A DNA stretch of 44,732 nucleotides from Opitutales bacterium (GCA_013215165.1 JABSRG010000025.1:1-44732); one strand, 5' to 3'. Numbered from the stretch's first letter, positions 1-8,495 are shown. Program-made: numbers and translations. Notes: generated by a model not told the origin, from the letters alone.

Positions 1-269
1 AACTTCCCATTACCAAAGCAGGTAACGCCATGCTGCGCCGCCTCTTAGTCAACTGCTCCCAATACATCCTAGGCCCCTTCGGCCCGCCCAGCCATCTGCG
101 CGAGGCCGGAGAGCGCATCTCCCAAGGCCCAGGTAAAAACGCCCGCAAACGCGCCGTGGTCGCCGTAGCGCGCAAGCTTGCCGTAGTCCTCATGAAGCTG
201 CTCAAAACACCTGGGGCAACATACGAACCCTATCCAGGACGCCCTCTATCTGGAGCAATGGCTGCCTGA
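1..269 (+). pseudogene. IS110-family transposase, C-terminal fragment
   Basis: The reading frame is open from the window edge (codons begin at base 3) to TGA at 267-269. Its first residues (ITKAGNAMLRRLLVN) match the C-terminal Transposase_20 region of the second IS110-like copy at 2111-3044. The two copies differ at roughly one base in six over about 55 bp, so they are not recent duplicates. The fragment supplies the C-terminal tail (VARKLAVVLMKLL and beyond) that the second copy lacks. Whether the N-terminal part exists upstream cannot be seen, so it may be a complete element cut by the window edge. Confidence 0.7.
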
Positions 270-725
270 GTAACCCGCACTGAATTGAATCCGGAAATCT
301 CAACCAGCTAGCAGCAGACCTGTCATGAGACTTTGGATCCAAAAAAGTCCCGTCCAAGCGACTGCGATGCACCGCCCGCATTGACACCGTCGACTCAACC
401 AACCAGACACCGTCATATACGAATGCGTGAACAAGAAGGCAGCGCTTGAGACAGGACTCCTTTCTGCACCGAAGCCTGGTAAGCTTCATAAAAGAGTGTC
501 CCGCTCAGCGGGAGAAGTCAGACTGACTTGGACTCTTCAATCAAGACCAACTTCTGCTTGCGACTAAACCTTATAACCATCACACAAAGTTGAAACTTTG
601 AATCTAATTGACAAACCCGCCTTCTCATGGAAGGCGTAGTAGCAGACACCGATTAGGGCTACGCGCGTGGCATTTTAGCTCAAGGGGCTGACGGTGTGGT
701 TGCATGTTGAATAACCTTGTCATCG
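270..725. other. Gene-free stretch downstream of IS110 fragment
   Basis: No convincing gene is seen here. The minus-strand frame across 202-489 overlaps the IS110 fragment antisense and has no recognisable domain. Two adjacent short palindromes stand out: 500-512 (CCCGCT-C-AGCGGG) and 515-529 (AAGTCAG-A-CTGACTT). They could mark the right end of the IS110-derived segment or be a transcription stop. No T-run follows, so a rho-independent terminator is not supported. Confidence 0.4.
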
Positions 726-789
726 GTGACACTTATACTTTGCGTTGGAAAAATGTTGAAAATGCGGAGAAGTGATACTCTAGTGTCAC
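726..789. promoter_or_regulatory. Candidate operator of the toxin-antitoxin operon
   Basis: GTGACACT at 726-733 is the exact reverse complement of AGTGTCAC at 782-789. The second half ends one base before the antitoxin ATG, and the first abuts a TATACT (-10-like) at 734-739. Antitoxins of the Phd/YefM family usually repress their own promoter through palindromes. That this pair is the operator is inference, since the 48 bp spacing is wide. Confidence 0.4.
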
Positions 790-790
790 T

Positions 791-1048
791 ATGAAGGTCG
801 AGTTAGTTACTACACTTAAAAGGCAGGCAACTCAGATATTGAAGGGACTGGGAGAAGATCGAGAGCCTATTCTTATTACTGAGCACGGGATACCCAAGGC
901 GTATCTCGTTGATACAGAGGATTTTGAGAGTCAGAAGGAGCGAATTAAGTTACTCGAAGGATTGGCACGAGGCGAGCGCGCATATCAAGAAGGAAGAGTT
1001 ATTTCCTCCGGTGATGCGAAGAAGAGGATGTCTCGATGGCTCAAGTAA
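791..1048 (+). CDS. Type II antitoxin, Phd/YefM family
   Basis: This 85-residue protein has the Phd/YefM layout: an N-terminal DNA-binding half (ITEHGIPKAYLVD, the typical 'hGkPvAvLvs' strand region) and a charged helical C-terminus (residues ~45-85) that would wrap the toxin. It should bind and neutralise the product of the next gene and autorepress the operon. Its end overlaps the toxin gene by 13 bp, the usual translational coupling of such pairs. No strong Shine-Dalgarno is visible before the ATG. The family call is firm; YefM versus another Phd subgroup is not resolved. Confidence 0.85.
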   Translation: MKVELVTTLKRQATQILKGLGEDREPILITEHGIPKAYLVDTEDFESQKERIKLLEGLARGERAYQEGRVISSGDAKKRMSRWLK

Positions 1049-1350
1049 TCTGGACTGACCCGGCACTTCAGAATCTCGACGAAATTGCAGATAATATCGC
1101 ACTCGAAAATCTCGAAGCAGCCAAGAAGTTGGTGAGTTTGGTCTTTCAGAGAACTGATCTTTTAGGAAGCGTTCCTTTGATGGGGAACGTGCCGGATGAA
1201 CTGAAGGGGACCTTATATCGGAGATTGGTGATTTGGGTTCTTTACCTGTATTACCGTATCGATGAAGGTAGGGTCATTATTATTCACCTTCGCAGAGCTG
1301 AGAGAGAATTTAGCCTTGAGGATATTGAAGAAGGAGAATCCCAAGCTTAA
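1036..1350 (+). CDS. Type II toxin, RelE/ParE family
   Basis: This 104-residue protein has the RelE/ParE fold pattern: VIWTDPALQNLDEIADNIA at the N-terminus (the ParE-like W/F-T-x-x-A-x-x-D-L helix), a central LYRRLVIWVLYLYYRID strand pair and a C-terminal VIIIHLRRAEREF. RelE members cleave mRNA at the ribosome and ParE members poison gyrase. The sequence alone does not separate them, although the N-terminal helix with DEIADNIA leans towards ParE. Start and stop look intact, so the pair may be functional. It sits between IS110 remnants, typical of a mobile toxin-antitoxin module. Confidence 0.85.
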   Translation: MAQVIWTDPALQNLDEIADNIALENLEAAKKLVSLVFQRTDLLGSVPLMGNVPDELKGTLYRRLVIWVLYLYYRIDEGRVIIIHLRRAEREFSLEDIEEGESQA

Positions 1351-1483
1351 GTTTCCAACAAGCCGGGAGAGGTAACAGTGATTGTGTGCCGCGTGGCTTA
1401 TAGTATGGAAAATTGGATAAACGATTAGGTCGCAGTCGAAGAACCTTGCCATCGGTGCACCTGCCTTCAACGGTCTGCCCGAT

Positions 1484-1636
1484 ATGATAATTCCAGTGGC
1501 AATGTTAATCAAGATTCTTGTGGTCATTGCTGGACTGGTGTCATTTTTCACAAAGGAGTTTGAATTTGCAGTGATTGCTGCAGTGATCGGAACAGTAGTG
1601 AACTGTTTCTGGCTGCTGTGGAGAGTTTTCACATAA
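1484..1636 (+). CDS. Small hydrophobic protein, two predicted membrane segments
   Basis: A 50-residue frame starting ATGATAATTCCA encodes two hydrophobic stretches (around residues 3-22 and 28-45) separated by a short charged turn with FTKEFEF, a membrane-hairpin pattern. The same frame is open upstream to 1421 without a start (reading NLAIGAPAFNGLPD just before the Met). A Met at 1405 in another frame suggests a possible lost N-terminus by frameshift. Function is unknown. It lies 134 bp after the toxin gene and 23 bp before the next gene. Confidence 0.4.
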   Translation: MIIPVAMLIKILVVIAGLVSFFTKEFEFAVIAAVIGTVVNCFWLLWRVFT

Positions 1637-1659
1637 GCCGAATCTGAGAGAATCGAGAA

Positions 1660-2040
1660 ATGAAGAAGTCGTTATTATATGTTGAGTTGAAGTCTGGCTT
1701 CTCAGACGACGGTCCGGCTTGGATTGGGAATGGCGAGTTTTCGAAGTCGGGGAGGACCATATACTTCAATAATCTAGCATTTCAGTCATTGAAAGGGGCC
1801 GGCGTTGGTGCGAATTACTACAATCTGGAAGACGGTGACGAATACTGGATATCTGGAGTCAAGAAGACTGGGTCTGATCGGCACTGGGCTGGACGAGGTA
1901 TTGTCGAGATTGATCGATCAGTAGTGGATGAGTTTTATGCGCTTACTGAGCTGAAGGATCTGCCGAAGAGCGAATATGTTGTGGTAGATCTAGCTGTTGG
2001 AAATGTGAGGGAGAGGATATTGGAGCAGCAGAACTCCTAG
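1660..2040 (+). CDS. Conserved hypothetical protein
   Basis: This 126-residue soluble protein starts ELKSGFSDDGPAWIG and carries EYWISGVKKTG and DRHWAGRG. I recognise a widespread bacterial family with exactly these motifs. From memory, members are sometimes labelled 1-deoxy-D-xylulose-5-phosphate synthase in databases, but the protein is far too short for that enzyme and has no thiamine-binding motif. No function is proposed. The gene stands alone on the plus strand with a plausible ATG, and the next element begins just after its stop. Confidence 0.7.
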   Translation: MKKSLLYVELKSGFSDDGPAWIGNGEFSKSGRTIYFNNLAFQSLKGAGVGANYYNLEDGDEYWISGVKKTGSDRHWAGRGIVEIDRSVVDEFYALTELKDLPKSEYVVVDLAVGNVRERILEQQNS

Positions 2041-2110
2041 AGGTCCACTGTCCGAAACGACAGAACCAGAATTAATGAGAAGGCGGCACAGAATCTGATC
2101 CCTTCTCATC

Positions 2111-3044
2111 ATGGAAAACGCTAATAAAGACACCCACACCCTCGGCCTCGATCTTGGAAACGCTACGCATGCCTTATGCGTTTTAAATTCCATCGGAGAT
2201 ATCGTCTAAGAGAGCACGATAGCCAACGAGAAAGAAGCTCTCTCCTGTCTGTCAGCGCGCTATCCCAGCTCCACTATAGTCATGGAAGCAGGAACCCACA
2301 GCCCTTGGATAAGCCGTCTTCTCGAAGCAGCCGGGCATCGGGTGATCGTTGCCAACCCAAGGAAAGTCCGGGCGATATACACCGCCGACAATAAGACTGA
2401 TCGCAAGGATGCAGAGATGCTCGCTAGAATGGTTGCTCGTCTGCCCAACAAGCGGGCACCCTCCTCGTCACCCTTGCGCCATCTATGCACTCTCGTGCTC
2501 CGTGCGCGCATGGACGCAAAACTCCTCTATCCCATTCGACACGGCAGTGAGGCGTCACAAAAAGCCTTTATGATTCTCAAATCACGCGATGCGCTAGTGC
2601 GCAGCCGCGTCAGCCTCATCAACGGTGTCCGTTCCTTACTCAAAAGCATCGGAATGATCCTTCCCTCTGGATGGAGCGCCGCCTGTTTCGCGCGCAAAGC
2701 CCGGGAACACCTCGACGACGATCATACACGTTTGGTGGATGCTATGCTTGAGTGCATCCTGGTCCACACTGAGGAAATACGCCTGCTAGATAAACGGATT
2801 ACCGCAATGATTGAGGACACATATCCAGATGCTCAACGTCTACAAAGTGTCGGTGGCGTCGGCCCCATAACAGCTCTAGCTTTTATCCTCACTGTAGACG
2901 ATCCTGACCGCTTCAACAAAGCCCGAGACATCGGTCCGTTTTTGGGTATGACGCCGCGTCGTGATCAATCTGGAGATTGTGACAAGCAACTCCCGATCAC
3001 CAAAGCAGGCAATGCGATGCTACGCCGTCTCTTAGTCAATTGCG
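2111..3044 (+). pseudogene. IS110-family transposase, decayed copy
   Basis: The frame starts MENANKDTHTLGLDLGNATH, the RuvC-like DEDD N-terminal domain of IS110 recombinases. It is broken by an in-frame TAA at 2207-2209, then continues in the same frame (VMEAGTHSPWISRLLEAAGH..., NKTDRKDAEMLARM) to the C-terminal Transposase_20 region (QSVGGVGPITALAF). Around residues 113-135 the sequence departs from the usual IS110 pattern, suggesting compensating small indels. Homology stops at LLVNC (about 3044), where the other copy continues, so the 3' end has been lost next to the following gene. Only ~70 bp of non-coding sequence precedes it, short for a bridge-RNA-bearing left end. Confidence 0.85.
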
Positions 3045-3103
3045 CTACCGGTGGTTCAGTGAAATGTCGAATCCCTATGGGATGGCTGTGGTTTCATTCT
3101 AAT

Positions 3104-6100
3104 TCATGCCGGAACTTTTACCAAGTCTTCCGCCATGTTACGGATGCGCCCGTAGTCGCGCTTACCTGTTGCGAGGAGAGGGATCTCTGGGACATGGATG
3201 AAGGCCTGCAAATCCGGTTTCCAAAGATTGGGTAGCGGCAGGTTTAGGAGCTGTTGCCTCAATAGCTCAGTTTCGGGTATGGGCTCCGAAACAAGAACGA
3301 TGAGGCGTTCTCCTTTTGAAGTATCTGGAATGGCAGTCACCGCGATATGCGTAGCGTCAACTCCGATTGCTGAACTCAGGGCTTCTTCGACGCCCCCGAG
3401 CGGCACCATCTCTCCTCCAAGCTTAGCAAAGCGAGCGATGCGGTCGGTGATAAATAGAAAACCATCTGCATCAAGATAGCCAATATCGCCCGTGTTATAC
3501 CAGCCATCCTCTAAGGCGTTTGCAGTCAATTCTGGCTGATGTAGGTAGCCTTGCATCGTATTAGGCCCTTTGACGCGGATGAGCCCGCGCTCGCCGGTTT
3601 GTTTGGCTGTCTTTGATTCGGGGTCGATGATTTGTAGGGCGACGCCTGGTATGGCACGTCCGACACTTCCGGGTTTGGACCCGATCTCATGGAGCCCATC
3701 GATGGTATGGTTCGGCAGACTTATCGTGGTGATGGGCGAGAGCTCGGTGGCTCCGTAACCTTGGAGCGGACGGATGCCGTATTTCTCCTCAAAACTGTCA
3801 GCCAGCTCCTCCGAGAGCCGTTCGGCTGAAGAAAAAACCCAACGCAATGAAGCGAACTGATCAGAGGTGACGCGGCGCTGATAAGCATTTAGGAATGTCG
3901 GAGTTGAGAGCAAAATGGTCGCTCGCTCTTCTTGGACTAATTGGCCTACGCGGCGCGTATCCAAGGGATTGTTATGATAGGTCGTTGAGATGCCATTGAT
4001 GAGCGGACACCAGAGTGTGGCCGTAAAACCAAATGAGTGGAAGAATGGAAGGGTTCCGCATACCTTGTCTTCTGTCTGAGCGTTAAGTACAGAGCCGAAA
4101 CTTTCGGCGTTGGACAGGATGTTTCGGTGAGATAAACACACACCCTTGGGAGCTCGTGTCGAACCGCTGGTAAATAGGATTGCGGCAGTATCATCAGAGT
4201 TTGATGTCGTCTGATTGAGAAGAAAGCGTTGCGGGAGAAAACGCGCCCGAAGGTAAGCCTCTAAACGCTGTCGCTTCGTCACCGATCTGAGGAGTTCCTC
4301 GACATACAGAACGCGGATGGACGCGGGAATGCCATCAGGAAGTGGCATCGCCCGGGCAGTGACGATCCAGCGGATCTTGGCTTGGCTCACAGCAGAAGCA
4401 ATGTGATCGGAACCAGCTCTAAAATTTATATTTACTGGAATGCGGCCAGTAAATGAGATGGCTAGGTTGGCCAAGGCGCCGCCTACAGACGCAGGAAGCA
4501 AGATTCCAATGTGCTGTGCCTGGCCTTCGAAGCGTTCGAGTAGGTTTTTCTTCAATAAGAGCGTCGCCGTGAGTGCCTCGCTGTAGTTGAGCTGCTTGCC
4601 GGAGCTATCGGAAATGCACGGAGCGTTTGGAGATTTGCGTGCCTGCGATAGGAAAGCGGCAGGTAAATTTTTGTAGGAAGTCTTGGCGGTATTCGCTTGA
4701 TCTGCTGCAAGTTGAGATATGGCTGCAGCGATGTCCCCCGGTTGTGACTGTGTGGGTAGTTGGGCGCCGAATGAAACAGATACAATGCGAGATCTGTCTG
4801 TCCAGGGTCGGATTGCAGGCAATCCAGAAGAATAGGTCGTGTGGCTCCCCCAGATTCCTTGGATCGAGACGGGAATGATCGGAGCATGGGTTCCCTTGAC
4901 GATCCGGGTGAAACCAGATTTGAGGGGCAACATTAGGTTCCGTCTGGAGAGATGGCCTTCCGCAAAGATGCCAACCAGTTCGCCGTCGACCAATGCTTGG
5001 CGAGCGGTTTTTAGGGAGTGTATCAGCTTTTTGGGGTTTTCGCTTTCGTGGATGAGAATCACGCGAGCGAGGTCGCATATCCAACGGGTGAACCATCCCG
5101 AGTTCTCATAGAAATCGCGTGACATGATCAGTCGGATGCGGCGCGGTTGGGCGCTGGTGAGAAAGACGGCATCTAAGAGAGACACGTGATTACTCACAAT
5201 TAATGCCGGTCCTTCGGCAGGGATGTTCTCAATTCCATGGTGTCGGATGGTGTAGAAGCAACGTGCTACTAGGCTGATGATCAGGCGTGCCAGGAAATCT
5301 GGAATCGTTCTTACCGTGAGATAGACGAGTCCCAAAGCGAGTATACTTAGAGCCACAAAACGATCTGCCGACGCCAATGTAGTCTGTGTATCGCTCAGAT
5401 AGAGAACGGGGGAAGCTGCGAAAATTGCGATCCAGTTCAAAAGGCCGGAAATACCAATGATGGTGCCGAGGTTAGCATTCGGGCTCCGTTGTTGAATAAA
5501 CGCATGCAGGGGCACCGTCATGCAGCCAGCAGCAACGCCGATTAGGAACAGAAACAGGCAGGTTGCCCAGATACTTTGACTGCCCACCGAACCGAGTAGA
5601 AATAATCCCATAGCAATGCCCAGTGCGCCCAAGGGAACAGCACCGAATTCCGTAGCATGGCGGCTCAGCCGGCCAACCAGTAAGGAGCCCGTCCCTATAC
5701 CCAAAGCAATGATCAGGAGAGTTACTCCAGACTGTTCATCCGATAAACCTAGGTGCTCTTTTCCAAAATCGATAACGTTGAGTTGGGTGAAGGCTGCGAA
5801 AAATGAAAAACATGCGAGGCCAATGATCGCGAGTAGGAGCCACCGGTCCTGGCGAATGATTGAAATACTCTCTCTAAAGCCGGATCTGGATCTGAGGCTT
5901 TCTCGAGGGCCGCCTATCAGTGCCTTGTCGAGTTGAGTTGCGGCGAAAAAACCTACGATAGATATACCAAAGCAGCCCAATGCTGCGACATGATAAGCTG
6001 CGCCGCTGAGCGCTGTAAAAGCCGGAGCTAATGCCACTCCTGCAATGATTGCGAGGTAAGTAAGTGTCTGAAGGTGGCTATTGGTTCGGGTGATATCGCG

Positions 6101-6502
6101 CGCGGCGACAATTTCTGGGACGAGTCCATATTTTGAAGGGCCAAACAAAGCACTTTGCGTCGACATCAGAAGCATCGTTGCGAAGAGCATCGGCACGCTC
6201 TCAGTTGCCAGTGCTGCGATACCGAGGCCCATGATTATCAACTCTGCCTGTTTGAGCCTTAAAATTATTTTTGATTTACTGACCCGATCAGCAAGATATC
6301 CGCCCAGTGATGTGAATCCTATAAAGGGGAGGGCAAAGACAGCACCGACAAGGGCGAGGATTCGAGTCCGTTCATCAGGTCCATGCCATGAAAAAAGGGC
6401 GAAGAGGGCGATGAGCTTGAAGAGGTTATCGTTTAGAGCTCCTGAGATTTGGACGGTCTGGTGCCAGCGGATAGCGTTATGCGAGGGATTGTTTATTTCC
6501 AT
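3104..6502 (-). CDS. aas: LplT-Aas type fusion: MFS lysophospholipid transporter, PlsC acyltransferase and acyl-ACP synthetase
   Basis: The 1132-residue protein has three parts. Residues ~15-405 are a 12-helix major facilitator domain resembling lysophospholipid flippase LplT. Residues ~415-600 are a PlsC-type acyltransferase with the HX4D motif NHVSLLDA (H439, D444) and FAEGH at 513-517. Residues ~615-1120 are an AMP-binding adenylate-forming domain with the P-loop LFTSGSTRAPKGV (~776-788) and YNTGDIG further on. In E. coli LplT and Aas are separate proteins that import lysophosphatidylethanolamine and re-acylate it; the fused form is known in many bacteria. The start at 6502 is the only one that keeps the first helix. 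It is divergent from a marR gene with a shared inverted repeat, suggesting regulation by that protein. Confidence 0.88.
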   Translation of the reverse strand: MEINNPSHNAIRWHQTVQISGALNDNLFKLIALFALFSWHGPDERTRILALVGAVFALPFIGFTSLGGYLADRVSKSKIILRLKQAELIIMGLGIAALATESVPMLFATMLLMSTQSALFGPSKYGLVPEIVAARDITRTNSHLQTLTYLAIIAGVALAPAFTALSGAAYHVAALGCFGISIVGFFAATQLDKALIGGPRESLRSRSGFRESISIIRQDRWLLLAIIGLACFSFFAAFTQLNVIDFGKEHLGLSDEQSGVTLLIIALGIGTGSLLVGRLSRHATEFGAVPLGALGIAMGLFLLGSVGSQSIWATCLFLFLIGVAAGCMTVPLHAFIQQRSPNANLGTIIGISGLLNWIAIFAASPVLYLSDTQTTLASADRFVALSILALGLVYLTVRTIPDFLARLIISLVARCFYTIRHHGIENIPAEGPALIVSNHVSLLDAVFLTSAQPRRIRLIMSRDFYENSGWFTRWICDLARVILIHESENPKKLIHSLKTARQALVDGELVGIFAEGHLSRRNLMLPLKSGFTRIVKGTHAPIIPVSIQGIWGSHTTYSSGLPAIRPWTDRSRIVSVSFGAQLPTQSQPGDIAAAISQLAADQANTAKTSYKNLPAAFLSQARKSPNAPCISDSSGKQLNYSEALTATLLLKKNLLERFEGQAQHIGILLPASVGGALANLAISFTGRIPVNINFRAGSDHIASAVSQAKIRWIVTARAMPLPDGIPASIRVLYVEELLRSVTKRQRLEAYLRARFLPQRFLLNQTTSNSDDTAAILFTSGSTRAPKGVCLSHRNILSNAESFGSVLNAQTEDKVCGTLPFFHSFGFTATLWCPLINGISTTYHNNPLDTRRVGQLVQEERATILLSTPTFLNAYQRRVTSDQFASLRWVFSSAERLSEELADSFEEKYGIRPLQGYGATELSPITTISLPNHTIDGLHEIGSKPGSVGRAIPGVALQIIDPESKTAKQTGERGLIRVKGPNTMQGYLHQPELTANALEDGWYNTGDIGYLDADGFLFITDRIARFAKLGGEMVPLGGVEEALSSAIGVDATHIAVTAIPDTSKGERLIVLVSEPIPETELLRQQLLNLPLPNLWKPDLQAFIHVPEIPLLATGKRDYGRIRNMAEDLVKVPA

Positions 6503-6507
6503 AATGA

Positions 6508-6577
6508 CAATTAAATTGCCGTTAAGATTTATACGACAATAATAATGTCAATATGTAATTGAAAATATTATTGTCGT
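6508..6577. promoter_or_regulatory. Inverted-repeat operator between aas and marR
   Basis: ACGACAATAATA at 6533-6544 is the exact reverse complement of TATTATTGTCGT at 6566-6577, giving two 12 bp arms around a 21 bp AT-rich centre in a 102 bp divergent intergenic region. A second small palindrome (CAATT-A-AATTG, 6508-6518) lies immediately before the aas start codon. MarR proteins bind AT-rich palindromes between divergent genes, so these are the best candidates for autoregulation and control of aas. Confidence 0.6.
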
Positions 6578-6604
6578 TATTCTGAGCATACTAGACATTC
6601 GGGT

Positions 6605-7051
6605 ATGCAAGAACGATTACCGGTCGAAGATGTTGTCCATCTCACACAGGCAGTGCGGCGTGCTTACCATAGATTCCGACACTTGTCGGATCAGTTGCAT
6701 GGTGATTTGGGAATTACCGGCCCCAAGCGCGCATTGCTCCTATTGCTTGCTGAAAACGGCCCCATGACCGTGCCAGCGCTTGCCGGTGAACGCTTTGTCA
6801 GTCGACAGATTATCCAGACTCAGATCAACCAGCTTCTGAGTGCCAAGCTTGTTGAGGCCCAAGAAAATCCGCATCACAAACGTTCGCAATTGATCGCTCT
6901 ATCGGAGGGTGGAGAGCAAATGATCCAAAGCATGATGCAGCGAGAACATGGCTACATTAACCAGCTCTCCGAAGTCCCATCGCTCGAAGCGATCCGGACG
7001 ACCTGCGATGTCTTGGATTATCTCTACACGGATTTAAAAGACCCCGAGTAA
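6605..7051 (+). CDS. MarR-family transcriptional regulator
   Basis: This 148-residue protein shows the MarR winged-helix plan: helical dimerisation ends and a central segment with MTVPALAGERFVSRQIIQTQINQLLSAKLVEAQENP (first part of the HTH and recognition helix) followed by a KRSQLIALSEGGEQ wing-like region. MarR proteins are dimeric, usually ligand-responsive repressors. The gene is divergent from the lipid-recycling fusion and separated by a perfect 12 bp inverted repeat, so it probably controls itself and that neighbour. The inducing ligand cannot be told from sequence. No clear Shine-Dalgarno precedes the ATG. Confidence 0.85.
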   Translation: MQERLPVEDVVHLTQAVRRAYHRFRHLSDQLHGDLGITGPKRALLLLLAENGPMTVPALAGERFVSRQIIQTQINQLLSAKLVEAQENPHHKRSQLIALSEGGEQMIQSMMQREHGYINQLSEVPSLEAIRTTCDVLDYLYTDLKDPE

Positions 7052-7067
7052 TACGTGTCATTTGAGC

Positions 7068-7144
7068 GTAGGGTAATGGCGACGGCCATTGCTTTACTTG
7101 AGCTTTGATCCGCTCAATGGCAATCGCTCTTGCGATCACCCTAC
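7068..7144. terminator. Structured convergent intergenic region, possible terminator
   Basis: Between the convergent marR and hydrolase genes, GTAGGGT (7068-7074) pairs with ACCCTAC (7138-7144). Inside are GCCATTG (7085-7091) with CAATGGC (7115-7121) and TTGAGC (7098-7103) with GCTCAA (7112-7117), which overlap and would compete. The nested pairs suggest a folded RNA acting as a two-way stop, but no T-run follows on either strand, so the terminator role is tentative. Confidence 0.35.
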
Positions 7145-7168
7145 AAAATATCAGTGGACCCGATCTTG

Positions 7169-7960
7169 CTAGTCGTCGAGCCCCATGACTTCTTCAGCGA
7201 ATTCATCCATCTTCTCATAAGCCCGTTTTGCGGTGCGCTCGTGGTAGATCGATGCACCTGGATTGTTGGCATATGGGTTGGTGAACGAATGGACGGCTCC
7301 TCCGTAGGACACGAGTTGCCAGTCTACTCCGGCAGCGCGCATTTCTTCTTCGAATCCATTTACTTGTTCCTTTGGAACATAGGGATCATCAGCACCGTGT
7401 AGAACCATCACAGGGACTTGAATGTTCTGAGCAATTGCTGGATCTGGAGTATCGAGGTTGCCATGAAACGAGACAACGCCCTTAACATCTTTGGTTCCAC
7501 TGCGGGCTAGCTCAAGGACGGTGCCTCCGCCGAAGCAGAACCCTATGGCTAGGATGTTCTCACCATCAATCGGATGTGATCCAGATAGAGCAGCAAATTG
7601 GTTGACCGCTTCTTGAGCTCGGCGTCGCATGAGCGCGCGATCTCCACGGACGAAGCCGGCCGCTGCCCCAGCTTCTGAGGCATTATTGGGGCGTATATCG
7701 ACGCCATACATATCGACGACGAACACTGCAAATTCATCATCTGCTAAGAGTCGTGCGCGTTCCGTCGCTCGCTCGCCCGGCCCCATCCAGTTGGGAACCA
7801 TGAGGATCCCTGGTAGGGATGCGTCTTTGGCTGTGTCTTGTGCGTAGACGACCGTCGCTTCAAAGGTGGTTTCCTCGAAGACATAGGTGAAGGTCTTTTC
7901 TATAAAGTCTGCGTGTAAAGCAGACGCTGCGATCAGGGACAGGGCGATGAGCTGTTTCAT
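7169..7960 (-). CDS. Secreted dienelactone-hydrolase family alpha/beta hydrolase
   Basis: The 263-residue protein begins with a signal peptide (MKQLIALSLIAASALHA), then a DLH-type alpha/beta-hydrolase domain. The nucleophile elbow GFCFGGG places the Cys nucleophile at residue 142; the acid (HGADDPYVP, D191/D192) and the His (GAVHSFTNP, H224) complete the Cys-Asp-His triad. Family members hydrolyse dienelactones or other esters; the substrate here is unknown. Like its neighbour it is predicted to be exported. It lies 16 bp downstream of the Ni-SOD gene on the same strand, so the two are probably co-transcribed. It is not a protease and so not an obvious replacement for the SodX maturation peptidase. 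Confidence 0.85.
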   Translation of the reverse strand: MKQLIALSLIAASALHADFIEKTFTYVFEETTFEATVVYAQDTAKDASLPGILMVPNWMGPGERATERARLLADDEFAVFVVDMYGVDIRPNNASEAGAAAGFVRGDRALMRRRAQEAVNQFAALSGSHPIDGENILAIGFCFGGGTVLELARSGTKDVKGVVSFHGNLDTPDPAIAQNIQVPVMVLHGADDPYVPKEQVNGFEEEMRAAGVDWQLVSYGGAVHSFTNPYANNPGASIYHERTAKRAYEKMDEFAEEVMGLDD

Positions 7961-7976
7961 TCTATCTATACGATTT

Positions 7977-8423
7977 TCAATGTTCGTGGGGATAGTATTT
8001 TTCGAGAGTAGCGACTGCTTGTTTTAGCTCTAGAGCAAATTTTTCATCGGCATTCTGTTTGGCCTTCATCGCCGCAAGAATCACCGCGTGGTGTTCTTGC
8101 AAACGTATAGCATAGTCCTCTTGAGATGGCTTGACCCGCTGTGTCAGAAAATAGTCGCCCATCGTTTCGATAATTTTTTGAGCATGAGATTCTTTATTCA
8201 TGACCCAACGAACAATCTGTTGTTGGGACTGAATGTCAGCTTTTCCATCGAGTTCAGCGAGCATTGTGGTGGCTTTTTCGACTGTTACTGCGTCCTCATA
8301 CATGGCATGGACGCGGGCTGCATCGTCATAAATGCCACAGGGAACCTGGCAGTGACCGAGAACGTTATGTGAAGTTACTGCGGTCAAAGCCGCGAGTGAG
8401 ACTATTGCTAATAGTATGCGCAT
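7977..8423 (-). CDS. sodN: Nickel superoxide dismutase with N-terminal signal peptide
   Basis: The 148-residue precursor contains the nickel hook HCQVPCGIYDD at residues 24-34. Maturation before His24 would give the canonical His1, Cys2, Cys6, Tyr9 arrangement that binds Ni and dismutates superoxide. The remaining ~125 residues fit the four-helix bundle of the family. Unlike Streptomyces SodN, whose short propeptide is cut by the cytoplasmic protease SodX, the first 23 residues here look like a Sec signal with a V-L-G cleavage context, implying export and cleavage by signal peptidase. No sodX-like gene is in the window. It is 16 bp upstream of the exported hydrolase gene. Confidence 0.9.
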   Translation of the reverse strand: MRILLAIVSLAALTAVTSHNVLGHCQVPCGIYDDAARVHAMYEDAVTVEKATTMLAELDGKADIQSQQQIVRWVMNKESHAQKIIETMGDYFLTQRVKPSQEDYAIRLQEHHAVILAAMKAKQNADEKFALELKQAVATLEKYYPHEH

Positions 8424-8495
8424 ATCATTTATATCTTGAGGTGGGTGATAGTGGCTATGGAGATAAATTTTTTAGGCTCTAGCGTGAGCGCTGCT

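Noticed and set aside
1213-1632. Minus-strand frame of 139 codons overlapping the toxin gene
   Set aside because: It is antisense to the RelE/ParE-like gene and to the small hydrophobic frame and shows no domain or start signals.
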